Of a stretch of DNA of 38,829 bases, positions 7,260 through 15,262 are shown piece after piece. Positions within the stretch are counted from its first letter, which is position 1. Each line of letters opens with the position of its first letter. The translations under genes were made by a program, and so were the position numbers. Source of the DNA: JBDKUD01 sp050943315 (GTDB lineage Bacteria > Bacillota > Syntrophomonadia > Syntrophomonadales > Syntrophomonadaceae); NCBI GenBank assembly GCA_050943315.1, contig JBMNOY010000016.1, forward strand, positions 1 to 38,829, read 5' to 3'. The notes beneath the pieces were generated by a model. That model was not told the origin of the DNA. It saw nothing but the letters and a program-made list of their open reading frames with translations, and ran no database searches.

Positions 7260-7846
7260 TGTGTGCGCCGCCTCCGATAATAATAAGCGATACCGGCTAT
7301 AATTGCTATTAGAATTATAATATCGGCATACTCAAAGTATTTACGTAAAATCATCCAGTGAGTGCCAAGTTGGTAACCCAGGTAGGTAAGAATCAAACTC
7401 CAGATCAATGAGCCTACAAAGGTATAGGCAATAAACTTGGCCAGGTTCATTTTGGCTGCTCCAGCCGGCAGGGAGATAAAGGTTCTGACAACCGGAAGCA
7501 GGCGCGAGAAGAAGACTGTACTTTCCCCGTGACGATTGAACCATTCGGTAACAACCTGCTTTTTCCGTTCCGGAATCCAGAATAGTATGGAGGAATCAAT
7601 AGCGTAATAACCGAGGTAGTAGGATACAACAGATCCCAGTGTGCCGCCGACTGTTCCTGCCAGGGCTGCTTGCAAAAAAGTAATGCGTCCCTCAGAAGCC
7701 AGGTAACCTCCAAAAGGTAAGATTACCTCACTGGGCAGAGGAACATTGCAGCTTTCGATAGCCATGCAGATGCCAACCCCCCAGTAACCTAACCCCCCGA
7801 TTATGTCGGTAATTATTTTGGCCAGGTACAGTATGATTGCTTCCAT
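7256..7846 (-). CDS. DedA-family membrane protein
   Basis: This 196-aa polytopic inner-membrane protein belongs to the DedA/SNARE-associated (VTT) family, linked to membrane homeostasis and, for some members, undecaprenyl-phosphate or phospholipid flipping. Family marks are ESCNVPLPSEVILPFGGYLA after the first helix, GGTLGSVVSYYLGYYA, and SRLLPVVRTFISLPAGAAKM with the conserved Arg and Pro-Ala-Gly. The C-terminus is basic (YYRRRRTH). The start is ATG 7846 with AGAGGAGGT upstream. Its stop overlaps the stop of the convergent riboflavin-synthase-like gene by 4 nt, leaving no room for a terminator. The transported lipid is unknown. Confidence 0.92.
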   Translation of the reverse strand: MEAIILYLAKIITDIIGGLGYWGVGICMAIESCNVPLPSEVILPFGGYLASEGRITFLQAALAGTVGGTLGSVVSYYLGYYAIDSSILFWIPERKKQVVTEWFNRHGESTVFFSRLLPVVRTFISLPAGAAKMNLAKFIAYTFVGSLIWSLILTYLGYQLGTHWMILRKYFEYADIIILIAIIAGIAYYYRRRRTH

Positions 7847-7943
7847 TACAAACCTCCTCTATTTTCGACCCCCCAGAACCTACATACTTTTACATTATAC
7901 AGGCAAACTGTTGACTGGTAAACCCTTACAGAACGATTGTGTA

Positions 7944-7972
7944 TTGTGTTATAGTAGTTTATTAATGATAAT
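7944..7972 (+). promoter_or_regulatory. Candidate sigma-A promoter for galT
   Basis: TTGTGT at 7944-7949, 17 nt, then GATAAT at 7967-7972. This would place the start near 7980, just before a 10-bp inverted repeat, giving galT a leader of about 95 nt. Motif match only. Confidence 0.45.
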
Positions 7973-7987
7973 AGAATGTAAGAGCGG

Positions 7988-8040
7988 TATTAGATTATAG
8001 CAAGCAGTGTAGCAAAACCGTAAAAAAGTTTAATCTAATA
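7988..8040. repeat. 10-bp inverted repeat in the galT leader
   Basis: TATTAGATTA at 7988-7997 is perfectly complementary to TAATCTAATA at 8031-8040, with 33 nt between. It sits between the candidate promoter and the galT ribosome-binding site. It could be paired operator half-sites or the base of an RNA hairpin. No T run follows. Confidence 0.6.
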
Positions 8041-8076
8041 TTGGCAGATAATTTCAGAAGTAAAGGGGTCAGGTAG

Positions 8077-9105
8077 ATGCCGGAATTAAGAAAGGATATG
8101 GTTAGGGATAGATGGGTTGTTGTAGCAACTGACCGGGCTCTAAAACCGAATGATTTTCCGATAAATAAGCAGGGAATGCAGAGCGCTGAATTTAATGGCT
8201 TTTGTCCGTTTTGTGAAGGTAACGAAGGTTTTACGACTAATGAAGTAGCTGCCTGCCGTCCCAATGGTTCAAAGGCCAATGCCCCCGGCTGGCAGGTTAG
8301 AACTATACCCAATAAATTTTCGGCCTTTGAGTTGACTGGGATTTTTAAGGAAGAAAACAAGGGCATATATTGTGCCTGTCCCGGATTTGGCAAACATGAG
8401 GTGGTTGTGGAAACCCCTGAACATGGGGTTGATATGTATGAGTATTCCCCAGAGCGGATGGAAATGGTGCTCAATATGCTTAAAAACCGGTATAATGAAT
8501 TATCCCAGGACGAAAGGATTAAATATATCCATATGTACAAGAATCGGGGACTTTTTGCCGGAGCCTCACTCGGCCACAGCCACAGCCAGGTAGTGGCATT
8601 ACCTATGGTTCCCGATGAAAACCGCGGAATTGCACGTTATTTCGAGAAAACTGGGCGTTGTTTGCTGTGTGATATGTTGCAGCAGGAAATTAAAGAGCAG
8701 CAAAGGATAGTATATGAAAGCGACAATTATGTACTTATATGTCCTTATGCTTCCAGGTTCTCTTACGAAACCTGGATTGTACCGCGGAAGCACACTGCCC
8801 ATTTCGGTGCGATTAGCAGTGAGGAGATCAGTGAGCTGGGTGTAGTTCTACAACGTTTTATTAGTGCTATGCTGGAATGTTTGAATGATCCATCATATAA
8901 TATGGTTATTGTTTCCTCCCCTGTTAATACAGGGTGTTCCTCTGAAGGTTATCACTGGTACATTGAGTTGAGTCCCCGCTTGATTGTAACTGCCGGGCTG
9001 GAAATAGGGACGGGATATTATGTTAATCCCGTTGCACCGGAAATATCGAGCGGAATTTTAAGAGAAAGCTTTATCAAAGCTTTCTCATCAACCGGCACAA
9101 AGTAG
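8077..9105 (+). CDS. galT: Galactose-1-phosphate uridylyltransferase family protein
   Basis: This 342-aa protein belongs to the HIT-superfamily GalT family, which exchanges a nucleotide between a sugar 1-phosphate and UDP- or ADP-glucose through a His-nucleotide intermediate. Visible features are FCPFC (C43, C46, probable zinc ligands), the family segment HEVVVETPEH near residue 107, and the active-site motif GHSHSQ (H167, H169), where H169 aligns with the nucleophile of E. coli GalT. The usual motif is HPHGQ or HPHSQ, so Pro is replaced by Ser. A second CLLC lies near residues 194-197. ATG 8077 is preceded by AAAGGGG. No galK, galE or other Leloir gene is near, so true galactose metabolism is uncertain; an ADP-glucose phosphorylase-like role is an alternative. 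Confidence 0.85.
   Translation: MPELRKDMVRDRWVVVATDRALKPNDFPINKQGMQSAEFNGFCPFCEGNEGFTTNEVAACRPNGSKANAPGWQVRTIPNKFSAFELTGIFKEENKGIYCACPGFGKHEVVVETPEHGVDMYEYSPERMEMVLNMLKNRYNELSQDERIKYIHMYKNRGLFAGASLGHSHSQVVALPMVPDENRGIARYFEKTGRCLLCDMLQQEIKEQQRIVYESDNYVLICPYASRFSYETWIVPRKHTAHFGAISSEEISELGVVLQRFISAMLECLNDPSYNMVIVSSPVNTGCSSEGYHWYIELSPRLIVTAGLEIGTGYYVNPVAPEISSGILRESFIKAFSSTGTK
9062..9086. repeat. Perfect 11-bp inverted repeat at the 3' end of galT
   Basis: GAGAAAGCTTT (9062-9072) and AAAGCTTTCTC (9076-9086) form a perfect stem with a 3-nt ATC loop, inside the last codons of galT. There is no T run after it, and yqeG starts 47 nt later. It may stabilise or attenuate the transcript. Confidence 0.7.
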
Positions 9106-9133
9106 ATATTTTATTTTGAGGTAAGTAACAGAT

Positions 9134-9631
9134 ATGCCCGGTATTTTATTTCCCGATATTTACGTCAAGTCTATTCTGGATATTCCGCTGGATCAATTGC
9201 AGCAAGCCAATATTCGTGCCTTTATTCTTGATTTGGATAATACTATAACTGAGTGGAACAGTAATAAGTTAAGCAAGGAAATTATAGCCTGGTTTGATCT
9301 TATTAAATCCCGTGGGTTTAAAGCCTGTATTCTATCAAATAACGGTGAGCAGAGGGTAATTACTGTTGCCAGGCGGTTGGACATTCCCTACATTTTTCGA
9401 GCTCAAAAACCTCGCCGCAGGGCTTTCCAAAAAGCGGTAGCTCTTATGGGATTGAATAATTCCGAGGTTGCGGTAATTGGGGACCAAATTTTTACCGACA
9501 TTCTGGGCGGAAACCGCGCCGGGCTGTTTACTATTCTGGTGGTTCCCATTGCCAAACGCGAGTTTGCCGGCACCAAGATTTCCCGGTGTATGGAGTTCTT
9601 TGTGCTGCGCCGGTTCAAACATAAACTCTAA
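9134..9631 (+). CDS. yqeG: YqeG family HAD-type phosphatase
   Basis: This 165-aa HAD-superfamily (class IIIA) hydrolase has motif I DLDNT with D33 and D35, motif II Ser in ILSNN, a motif III Lys in QKPRRRAF, and motif IV GDQIFTDILGGN, so the catalytic set is complete. The family is conserved in Firmicutes; in B. subtilis yqeG lies in the yqeG-yqeH-aroE cluster. Here yqeG is again directly upstream of aroE, although yqeH is missing. The substrate is not known; some relatives act on phosphatidylglycerol-phosphate. The start is ATG 9134 with GAGG at about 9118. Confidence 0.9.
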   Translation: MPGILFPDIYVKSILDIPLDQLQQANIRAFILDLDNTITEWNSNKLSKEIIAWFDLIKSRGFKACILSNNGEQRVITVARRLDIPYIFRAQKPRRRAFQKAVALMGLNNSEVAVIGDQIFTDILGGNRAGLFTILVVPIAKREFAGTKISRCMEFFVLRRFKHKL

Positions 9632-9685
9632 CCTGTCCCGAGGGGAGTTGAAAATAACCGGCAATAAATGTAATAATTTGAGATA

Positions 9686-9712
9686 CAGGCGAATGTAGTA
9701 GGCATTCGCCTG
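9686..9712. repeat. Perfect 10-bp hairpin between yqeG and aroE
   Basis: CAGGCGAATG (9686-9695) and CATTCGCCTG (9703-9712) pair around a 7-nt loop. The hairpin ends 24 nt before aroE and lacks a T run on either strand, so it is not a standard terminator. It may be an RNA processing or attenuation element. Confidence 0.75.
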
Positions 9713-9736
9713 AATAATTAATGTGGGGATTAATTA

Positions 9737-10591
9737 ATGTTAATAGATACGCAGACCAGAGTTATTGGTATTATTGGTAATCCTCTTAAACAAACCCTTT
9801 CACCCTGGATGCATAATTTAACTCTGAGAAAATTAGGCTTAAATTATGTTTACCTTCCTTTTGAGGTAAGCCGGGAAAGTTTGTCCCAGGTTATTGCCGC
9901 CGTACGCACCTTAAATATAAAAGGACTTAATGTTACCATACCATTTAAAGAAGCGGTTATTCCTTTACTGGATGATTTGTCGGCTGAGGCCCGTGCCTCG
10001 GGTGCGGTTAATGTAATCTGCAATGACCAGGGCCGCCTGATTGGCTACAATACGGACGGACGTGGTTTTGTCGCCAGCCTGGCCGAGAAAGAGATAGCGC
10101 TTAGGGGCCGGGTTCTGTTCATCGGAGCCGGTGGTGCAACCCGCTCTGTTGCTTATGAATTGGCCTGTGCAGGTGTTACTCACATCGACTTTTTGGACCT
10201 GGATGAGAAAAAGGCTATAGAAATGGCCAGTTTTATTGGAAGTCCCGACTGTTCTGCCGCAGGACACCGGATGACATCAGATAACTTTACCAACCTTGGC
10301 CATCGGGCGGATATTATTATCAATGCCTCTCCCGTAGGCATGTTTCCCCATACAGAACAAGCTCCGGTGGCTTCCCTCGATTGCGTACGTGATGATACGG
10401 TAATATGTGATTTAATATATAATCCTTTAAACACCCGGTTCCTATTAATGGGTCAGAGCCGGGGACTTAAGACGGTTTCCGGAGTTTCGATGTTTGTCTA
10501 TCAGGGCGCATATACTTTGGAGATACTAACCGGGGTAAAACCACCGGTGGACTTTATGAAAGAAGTGGTTCTTCATAAGCTCAAGGCATAA
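9737..10591 (+). CDS. aroE: Shikimate dehydrogenase (AroE)
   Basis: This 284-aa enzyme reduces 3-dehydroshikimate to shikimate with NADPH. The substrate-binding N-domain shows GNPLKQTLSPWMHN and NVTIPFKE, with the catalytic K71. The second catalytic residue D106 is in YNTDG. The nucleotide domain begins with GAGGATRSV. The C-terminal segment GVSMFVYQGAYTLEIL is also standard. The ATG at 9737 follows GTGGGG. Its 3' end overlaps, by 17 nt, the inferred start of a prepilin gene in another frame. It opens the aroE-prepilin-aroC-aroK-aroB group. Confidence 0.97.
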   Translation: MLIDTQTRVIGIIGNPLKQTLSPWMHNLTLRKLGLNYVYLPFEVSRESLSQVIAAVRTLNIKGLNVTIPFKEAVIPLLDDLSAEARASGAVNVICNDQGRLIGYNTDGRGFVASLAEKEIALRGRVLFIGAGGATRSVAYELACAGVTHIDFLDLDEKKAIEMASFIGSPDCSAAGHRMTSDNFTNLGHRADIIINASPVGMFPHTEQAPVASLDCVRDDTVICDLIYNPLNTRFLLMGQSRGLKTVSGVSMFVYQGAYTLEILTGVKPPVDFMKEVVLHKLKA

Positions 10592-11051
10592 AGGTTTTAC
10601 GTTAATTGAACTCCTCCTGGTAATGTTGGTTATGGGAATCGTTGCATCCCTGGCGGTACCATCAATAACAGCTTCAATAGATATTCTTAAGCTTAAAGCC
10701 GACGCGCATCAAATGGCGGAAGCGCTTAGAGCTGCGAGGCAAGATGCCATAACCAGCGGACAGGTAAGCAGGGTAGTTTTTTATGCCGGCGGCAACCGGT
10801 ATAAGGTTTATAATTCTTCATCATCCCTTCCGGTAACCAGGTGGTTAAACAAGGGCATTGTGGTGTTGGGTATGCCCACTTTTACGCAAAGAATGGGCGG
10901 AAACCCGGTGTGCGCGTTTTACCCTTCGGGGGCGCCAAGTTCAGGAGGAACGGTGATACTTAAGAACAGCCGTAATAAAAAGCTGTATATCATTGTCAAT
11001 CCCGCCGTCGGCCGAATAAGAGTATCAGATACACCCCCAGAGCATTGGTAG
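10575..11051 (+). CDS. GspH/FimT-like prepilin with no canonical start codon
   Basis: This is a type IV pseudopilin of about 158 aa. The class III signal is plain: KGFTLIELLLVMLVMG, to be cut after Gly and N-methylated by PilD, then the long hydrophobic alpha-1 helix and a GspH-like body (ALRAARQDAITSGQ, VRVSD-type end). The first ATG in frame (10623) lies inside the hydrophobic helix, after the cleavage site, and cannot be the real start. Between the upstream stop at 10557 and 10617 there is no ATG, GTG or TTG. ATA at 10575 would give a typical basic leader (M/I-SSRHKG), and AAGAAGTGG lies just before it. The gene overlaps the end of aroE. It is separated by about 5 kb from the other pilin genes, within the aro group. 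A sequencing error is an alternative. Confidence 0.8.
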   Translation: MSSRHKGFTLIELLLVMLVMGIVASLAVPSITASIDILKLKADAHQMAEALRAARQDAITSGQVSRVVFYAGGNRYKVYNSSSSLPVTRWLNKGIVVLGMPTFTQRMGGNPVCAFYPSGAPSSGGTVILKNSRNKKLYIIVNPAVGRIRVSDTPPEHW

Positions 11052-11130
11052 TGGTGATCAAACCTGGATTAGGCCGATTTTGTAGGATTGCCGCGGATAA
11101 CTTACAGAAACAGTAGAAAGGAAGAGTAGT

Positions 11131-12318
11131 TTGTTAAGGTTTCTTACCGCAGGAGAGTCACATGGCAGGGGCTTGATTGGAATAATAGAAGGTATGCCTG
11201 CCGGGGTACAGATAAGTGAAGATTTCATAAACTATCACCTGGTTCGCCGCATGAAAGGTTACGGTCGCGGGGGGCGCATGGCGATAGAGACAGACAGTGC
11301 GGAAATAATCTCCGGGGTAAGAGGGGGGTATACCCTGGGCAGTCCGATTAGCTTTATGATCTCTAATCGTGACCATAGCAACTGGAAGGAAGTTATGGCG
11401 GCAGGAGCTGAGGCCCACACTGACGAACGGGTGGTAAAAAGACCGCGTCCTGGGCATGCTGACCTGGCCGGGGCGATTAAGTATCGGCATGAAGATATGC
11501 GCAATGTTTTGGAAAGGGCCAGTGCCCGCGAAACTGCTTGCCGGGTAGCTGCCGGGGCATTTTTTAGGAAGATGCTGGAGCCCTTTAACATATATATTTA
11601 TAGCCAGGTTATTGCTATCGGAGAGATTAGTTCCGTACCGGCGGTAGTTACACAAGAAAATCTAGCCGAATTTTTGAAGTTGAATGAAGAATCACCTGTA
11701 AGGTGTAACGATAAACAGAATGCTGAAAAGATGATCAAGCTGATTGACAGCGCCAGGGAAGCGGGAGAATCCCTGGGGGGATGTTTTGAGGTCGGAGCTT
11801 TGGGTGTTCCGCCCGGGTTGGGGAGTCATGTCAGCTGGGACAGAAAATTAGATGCTGATCTGGCAGGCTTGTTAATGAGCATACCGGCAATTAAAGCAGT
11901 GGAAATTGGCGACGGTATTAAAAATTCTCAACAGCCAGGGTCAAAAGTTCACGATGAAATACATTATAGCGAAACCACAGGAATATTTAGAGTAACCAAT
12001 CATGCTGGCGGCACCGAAGGTGGGATTAGCAATGGAGAAACCATATGGGCCAGGGCTTATATGAAGCCCATCCCAACCCTGTATAAACCTTTGGTTAGTG
12101 TTAATACTTCTAACTGGACTGAGGAAAAGGCAGACATAGAACGCTCGGATGTTTGTGCTGTGCCGGCGGCGGCTGTTGTGGGCGAAGCAATGCTGGCTTT
12201 TGGTATAGCCCGGGCGATGGTGAACAAATTTGGCGGCGACAGTATTGAACAGATGGAGCAGAATTATATCTCATATTGCGATTACATGAAAAAGGTGTGG
12301 AGATGGGAAAGAATATAG
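11131..12318 (+). CDS. aroC: Chorismate synthase (AroC)
   Basis: This 395-aa FMN-dependent enzyme makes chorismate from 5-enolpyruvylshikimate 3-phosphate, the last step of the shared aromatic pathway. Signatures are GESHGRGL at the N-terminus, RRMKGYGRGGRMAIETD, GAIKYRHEDMRNVLERASAR, and GGTEGGISNGE. The length matches Firmicute homologues. The start is TTG at 11131 after AAAGGAAG. The 3' end overlaps aroK by 16 nt, so the two are probably translationally coupled. Confidence 0.97.
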   Translation: MLRFLTAGESHGRGLIGIIEGMPAGVQISEDFINYHLVRRMKGYGRGGRMAIETDSAEIISGVRGGYTLGSPISFMISNRDHSNWKEVMAAGAEAHTDERVVKRPRPGHADLAGAIKYRHEDMRNVLERASARETACRVAAGAFFRKMLEPFNIYIYSQVIAIGEISSVPAVVTQENLAEFLKLNEESPVRCNDKQNAEKMIKLIDSAREAGESLGGCFEVGALGVPPGLGSHVSWDRKLDADLAGLLMSIPAIKAVEIGDGIKNSQQPGSKVHDEIHYSETTGIFRVTNHAGGTEGGISNGETIWARAYMKPIPTLYKPLVSVNTSNWTEEKADIERSDVCAVPAAAVVGEAMLAFGIARAMVNKFGGDSIEQMEQNYISYCDYMKKVWRWERI

Positions 12319-12827
12319 TACTATTAGGCTTTATGGGTACAGGTAAAAGCTCGGTGGGATATCATTTAGCCAAAAAACTGGGCCGGCGCTTTGTGGATAT
12401 GGACCGGGAGATTGAAAAAATAACTGGTATGTCAATCACCGATATGTTTAAGACCTATGGGGAACAGCGGTTTCGTTCCGAGGAGGAGCTTATGGCTCTT
12501 AAACTTAGCCGCTGCAGTGATTTGGTCATTGCCACCGGAGGAGGGGTAGTTCTTCGGGCTAAAAACATAACCGCCCTGCGGGAGAATGGAGTGCTAATTA
12601 GACTACACGCTTCTCCTGAGGTTATTTTCGAAAGAGTTAACCGTAAAAAAGGGGTGCGGCCCTTGCTCAAAAAGAATCTAACCATTAGCGATATTGAGGC
12701 AATGCTGCATAGCAGGGAAAAGTATTATGTTTGTGCAGACCAGGTTGTAGATACCACCGGTAAGGAAATCGGGGCAATAGTTAACGAGATTGCAGAATTA
12801 TTCAGAAAGGATGCACTTGACGAATGA
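12303..12827 (+). CDS. aroK: Shikimate kinase (AroK)
   Basis: This 174-aa P-loop kinase phosphorylates shikimate at O3. It shows the Walker A sequence GFMGTGKSS at residues 8-16, the shikimate-binding Asp in DMDREIEK, the Arg of GEQRFRSEE, and the glycine motif ATGGGVV. The lid region with Arg is RKKGVRPLL. I chose ATG 12303, preceded by AAGGTGTGGAG; an in-frame start 27 nt upstream would add residues not found in the family. It overlaps aroC by 16 nt and aroB by 4 nt (ATGA). Confidence 0.96.
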   Translation: MGKNIVLLGFMGTGKSSVGYHLAKKLGRRFVDMDREIEKITGMSITDMFKTYGEQRFRSEEELMALKLSRCSDLVIATGGGVVLRAKNITALRENGVLIRLHASPEVIFERVNRKKGVRPLLKKNLTISDIEAMLHSREKYYVCADQVVDTTGKEIGAIVNEIAELFRKDALDE

Positions 12828-13930
12828 AAGAATTGATAGTAGATTTGGGCCAACGTTCTTATCCGGTGTTGATAGGGCGGGGGTTATTGAAGTCAAGCGG
12901 TAACCTGATCAGTTCCGTAATTAAAAAGGGCAAGGTTTTACTGATTAGTAATCCCACGGTTTTTCCGCTGTACGGGCCTGAGGTGGTGGCCAGCTTAAAA
13001 GAGGCTGGTTATGAGGTTATTGTCGGCCTGATGCCGGATGGCGAAAGATTCAAGAATATCGAAGAAGCTATGAAGATCCTCGATCTGGGGGTAAAAGCAG
13101 GTCTTCAAAGGGACAGTGTGGTTGTGGCCCTGGGCGGAGGGGTCACCGGCGATTTGGCTGGATTGGTGGCTGCCCTGTATATGCGGGGGATAAATTTTAT
13201 ACAAATACCGACAACCTTGTTAGCACAGGTGGACAGCAGCATAGGCGGAAAGGTTGGTGTTAATCACCATCTGGGTAAAAATCTGATCGGTGCCTTTCAC
13301 CAGCCGCTTTTGGTGATATCTGACACGGATACCCTGGCCACACTGGAGAAAAGGGAATACTACGCCGGATTAGGTGAAGCTGTTAAATATGGTATTATAT
13401 ATAATAAGGAATTTTTTACCTGGATGGAGAATAACTGGGAGGGAATCGTAGCTCAAAACGATGACTGCCTGCAGGAGATTATCTACCAATCCTGCCTCTG
13501 TAAGGCTGGTATTGTTAAACAAGACGAAAAAGAGACAGGCATTCGGGCGATTTTAAATCTGGGACATACTTTTGGGCATTCTTTGGAAAAACTTACTGAC
13601 TATACTTCCTACCGGCATGGAGAGGCTGTTGTGCTGGGAATTATCGCTGCCGGATACCTGGCCTGTTATCAGGGCTATTTGCAGGAGCAGGAAAGGAAGA
13701 GAATTGAAAACATTTTACATAACCTGGGTTTAATATATCCCTTTCCTGCCATAGATAGTGAAAAAATATATATGGGTATGTTAAATGATAAAAAAGTACA
13801 GGAGGGAAATTTGAGACTTATTGTTCCCCGGGGCATTGGCAATGCAGAGATTATTGCTAATGTTGCACGTGAGACAGTTATTAAGGCTATCGAAGCAGCT
13901 CGGGAAATAACTAATACAAAAGGGATTTAA
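12824..13930 (+). CDS. aroB: 3-Dehydroquinate synthase (AroB)
   Basis: This 368-aa NAD- and divalent-metal-dependent enzyme converts DAHP to 3-dehydroquinate. The nucleotide-binding core reads VVALGGGVTGDLAGLVA, followed by the family segments PTTLLAQVDSSIGGKVGVN and KNLIGAFHQP. Metal-site residues lie in the GEAVKYG region and in the HTFGHSLE and YRHGEAV motifs. The start ATG overlaps the aroK stop (ATGA), a sign of coupling. It ends the aro run: aroE, aroC, aroK and aroB are here and aroQ lies 15 kb downstream. Confidence 0.97.
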   Translation: MKELIVDLGQRSYPVLIGRGLLKSSGNLISSVIKKGKVLLISNPTVFPLYGPEVVASLKEAGYEVIVGLMPDGERFKNIEEAMKILDLGVKAGLQRDSVVVALGGGVTGDLAGLVAALYMRGINFIQIPTTLLAQVDSSIGGKVGVNHHLGKNLIGAFHQPLLVISDTDTLATLEKREYYAGLGEAVKYGIIYNKEFFTWMENNWEGIVAQNDDCLQEIIYQSCLCKAGIVKQDEKETGIRAILNLGHTFGHSLEKLTDYTSYRHGEAVVLGIIAAGYLACYQGYLQEQERKRIENILHNLGLIYPFPAIDSEKIYMGMLNDKKVQEGNLRLIVPRGIGNAEIIANVARETVIKAIEAAREITNTKGI

Positions 13931-13975
13931 GGCATGGTTATCGAAATATAGGTCTAAAAGGGGGCGGGTTAATTA

Positions 13976-15262
13976 ATGGATAAATTTGATGTCATCATAG
14001 TAGGCGGAGGACTGGCTGGCCTGGCCGCGGCGTATACCGCAGCTCGGGGGGGATTGGAAGTTCTCGTACTGGAACGGGGCGACTACTCGGGTGCTAAAAA
14101 TGTCACCGGAGGAAGGATATATCTTAACCCGGTACGGGAATTATTCCCGGATTTGTTCGACAGAGCCCCGCTGGAGAGGTTTATCGCCCATGAAGAGGCT
14201 ACCATAATGGCCGGGGAAAGGTCTGTCACTTTACGCTATGACGGGCAGGAATTGACTAATAAGCCCTACCCCAGCTATAGTGTGCTGCGGGGAAAATTTG
14301 ACCGCTGGATGGCCCAACAGGCTGAACGGCAAGGAGCTATGTTGTTGACCAAGAGCCGGGTCGATGATCTTATTATCGAAGCCGGCAAGGTTGACGGGGT
14401 TCGGGCTGAGGGGGATGAATTAAGAGCCCAGGTGGTAATCGCCTGTGACGGCGCTATATCTTTAATGGCAGAACAAGCTGGGTTAAGAACACCCGGTTTG
14501 CCGGAAAATTATGCGGTTGGGTTTAAAGAGGTCATAGAACTTGACCGCAGTGTTATTGAGAACCGTTTTCAGCTGGAAGGTGATGAAGGTGTCGCCCGGC
14601 TGTTTATGGGTGAAGTGACCAAAGGCAAGTTCGGGGGCGGATTCCTTTATACCAACAAAGACAGTGTAAGCCTGGGCATGGTGGTAAGTATTAAAGGCTT
14701 AATAGATACAGAACCTCAGGTTAAAGCACCTGACCTGTTGGATAGCTTTAAACAGCGCCCCGAGGTAGCCAGATTAATAAAGGATGGTCATACTGCCGAG
14801 TATTCGGCCCATGTTATTCCTGAAGGCGGTTTCAAGGCTTTATCTAAGCTGTATGGGGATGGTATTCTGGTTGCCGGAGATGCTGCCGGTTTCTCCCTCA
14901 ACATCGGCATAACGGTAAGAGGGATGGAATATGCTCTGGCATCAGGTTACTATGCCGCCCAGGCGGCTATTCAGGCCAAAGAACGAAATGATTACAGCAG
15001 CAGCAGTTTATCCAATTATGTCCAGATGTTAAACGATAGTTTCGTAATGCAGGATTTTAAGAATTTCCAGGAAGCCCCGCATGTTCTGGACAATCCTCGG
15101 ATTTTCGGATATTATCCCGAATTAATGGGCAATATAATGAAAGACCTTTATGAAATTCCAGCAGGAAGCAAAAAACCGCTCTATCAAACTATTAAGCAAT
15201 ATATGTCTTTTCGAGAGATGTGGTCCATGTTGGGTGATTTGAGGAGTGTGAGAAAGATATGA
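13976..15262 (+). CDS. fixC: FixC-type electron transfer flavoprotein-quinone oxidoreductase
   Basis: This 428-aa FAD protein belongs to the FixC/ETF-QO family, which moves electrons between electron transfer flavoprotein and the quinone pool. The N-terminal Rossmann motif is VIIVGGGLAGLAAAYTAARGG with the ribose-binding LERG. The internal GDGILVAGDAAGF is the second FAD motif, and GITVRGMEYALASGYYAA is family-typical. The ferredoxin part, fused in mitochondrial ETF-QO, is here the separate fixX overlapping by 4 nt. ATG 13976 follows AAAGGGGGCGGG. EtfA and EtfB are not in the window, so the partner flavoprotein is elsewhere. In syntrophic fatty-acid oxidisers such a unit links acyl-CoA dehydrogenases to the membrane; this role is inferred. 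Confidence 0.92.
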   Translation: MDKFDVIIVGGGLAGLAAAYTAARGGLEVLVLERGDYSGAKNVTGGRIYLNPVRELFPDLFDRAPLERFIAHEEATIMAGERSVTLRYDGQELTNKPYPSYSVLRGKFDRWMAQQAERQGAMLLTKSRVDDLIIEAGKVDGVRAEGDELRAQVVIACDGAISLMAEQAGLRTPGLPENYAVGFKEVIELDRSVIENRFQLEGDEGVARLFMGEVTKGKFGGGFLYTNKDSVSLGMVVSIKGLIDTEPQVKAPDLLDSFKQRPEVARLIKDGHTAEYSAHVIPEGGFKALSKLYGDGILVAGDAAGFSLNIGITVRGMEYALASGYYAAQAAIQAKERNDYSSSSLSNYVQMLNDSFVMQDFKNFQEAPHVLDNPRIFGYYPELMGNIMKDLYEIPAGSKKPLYQTIKQYMSFREMWSMLGDLRSVRKI

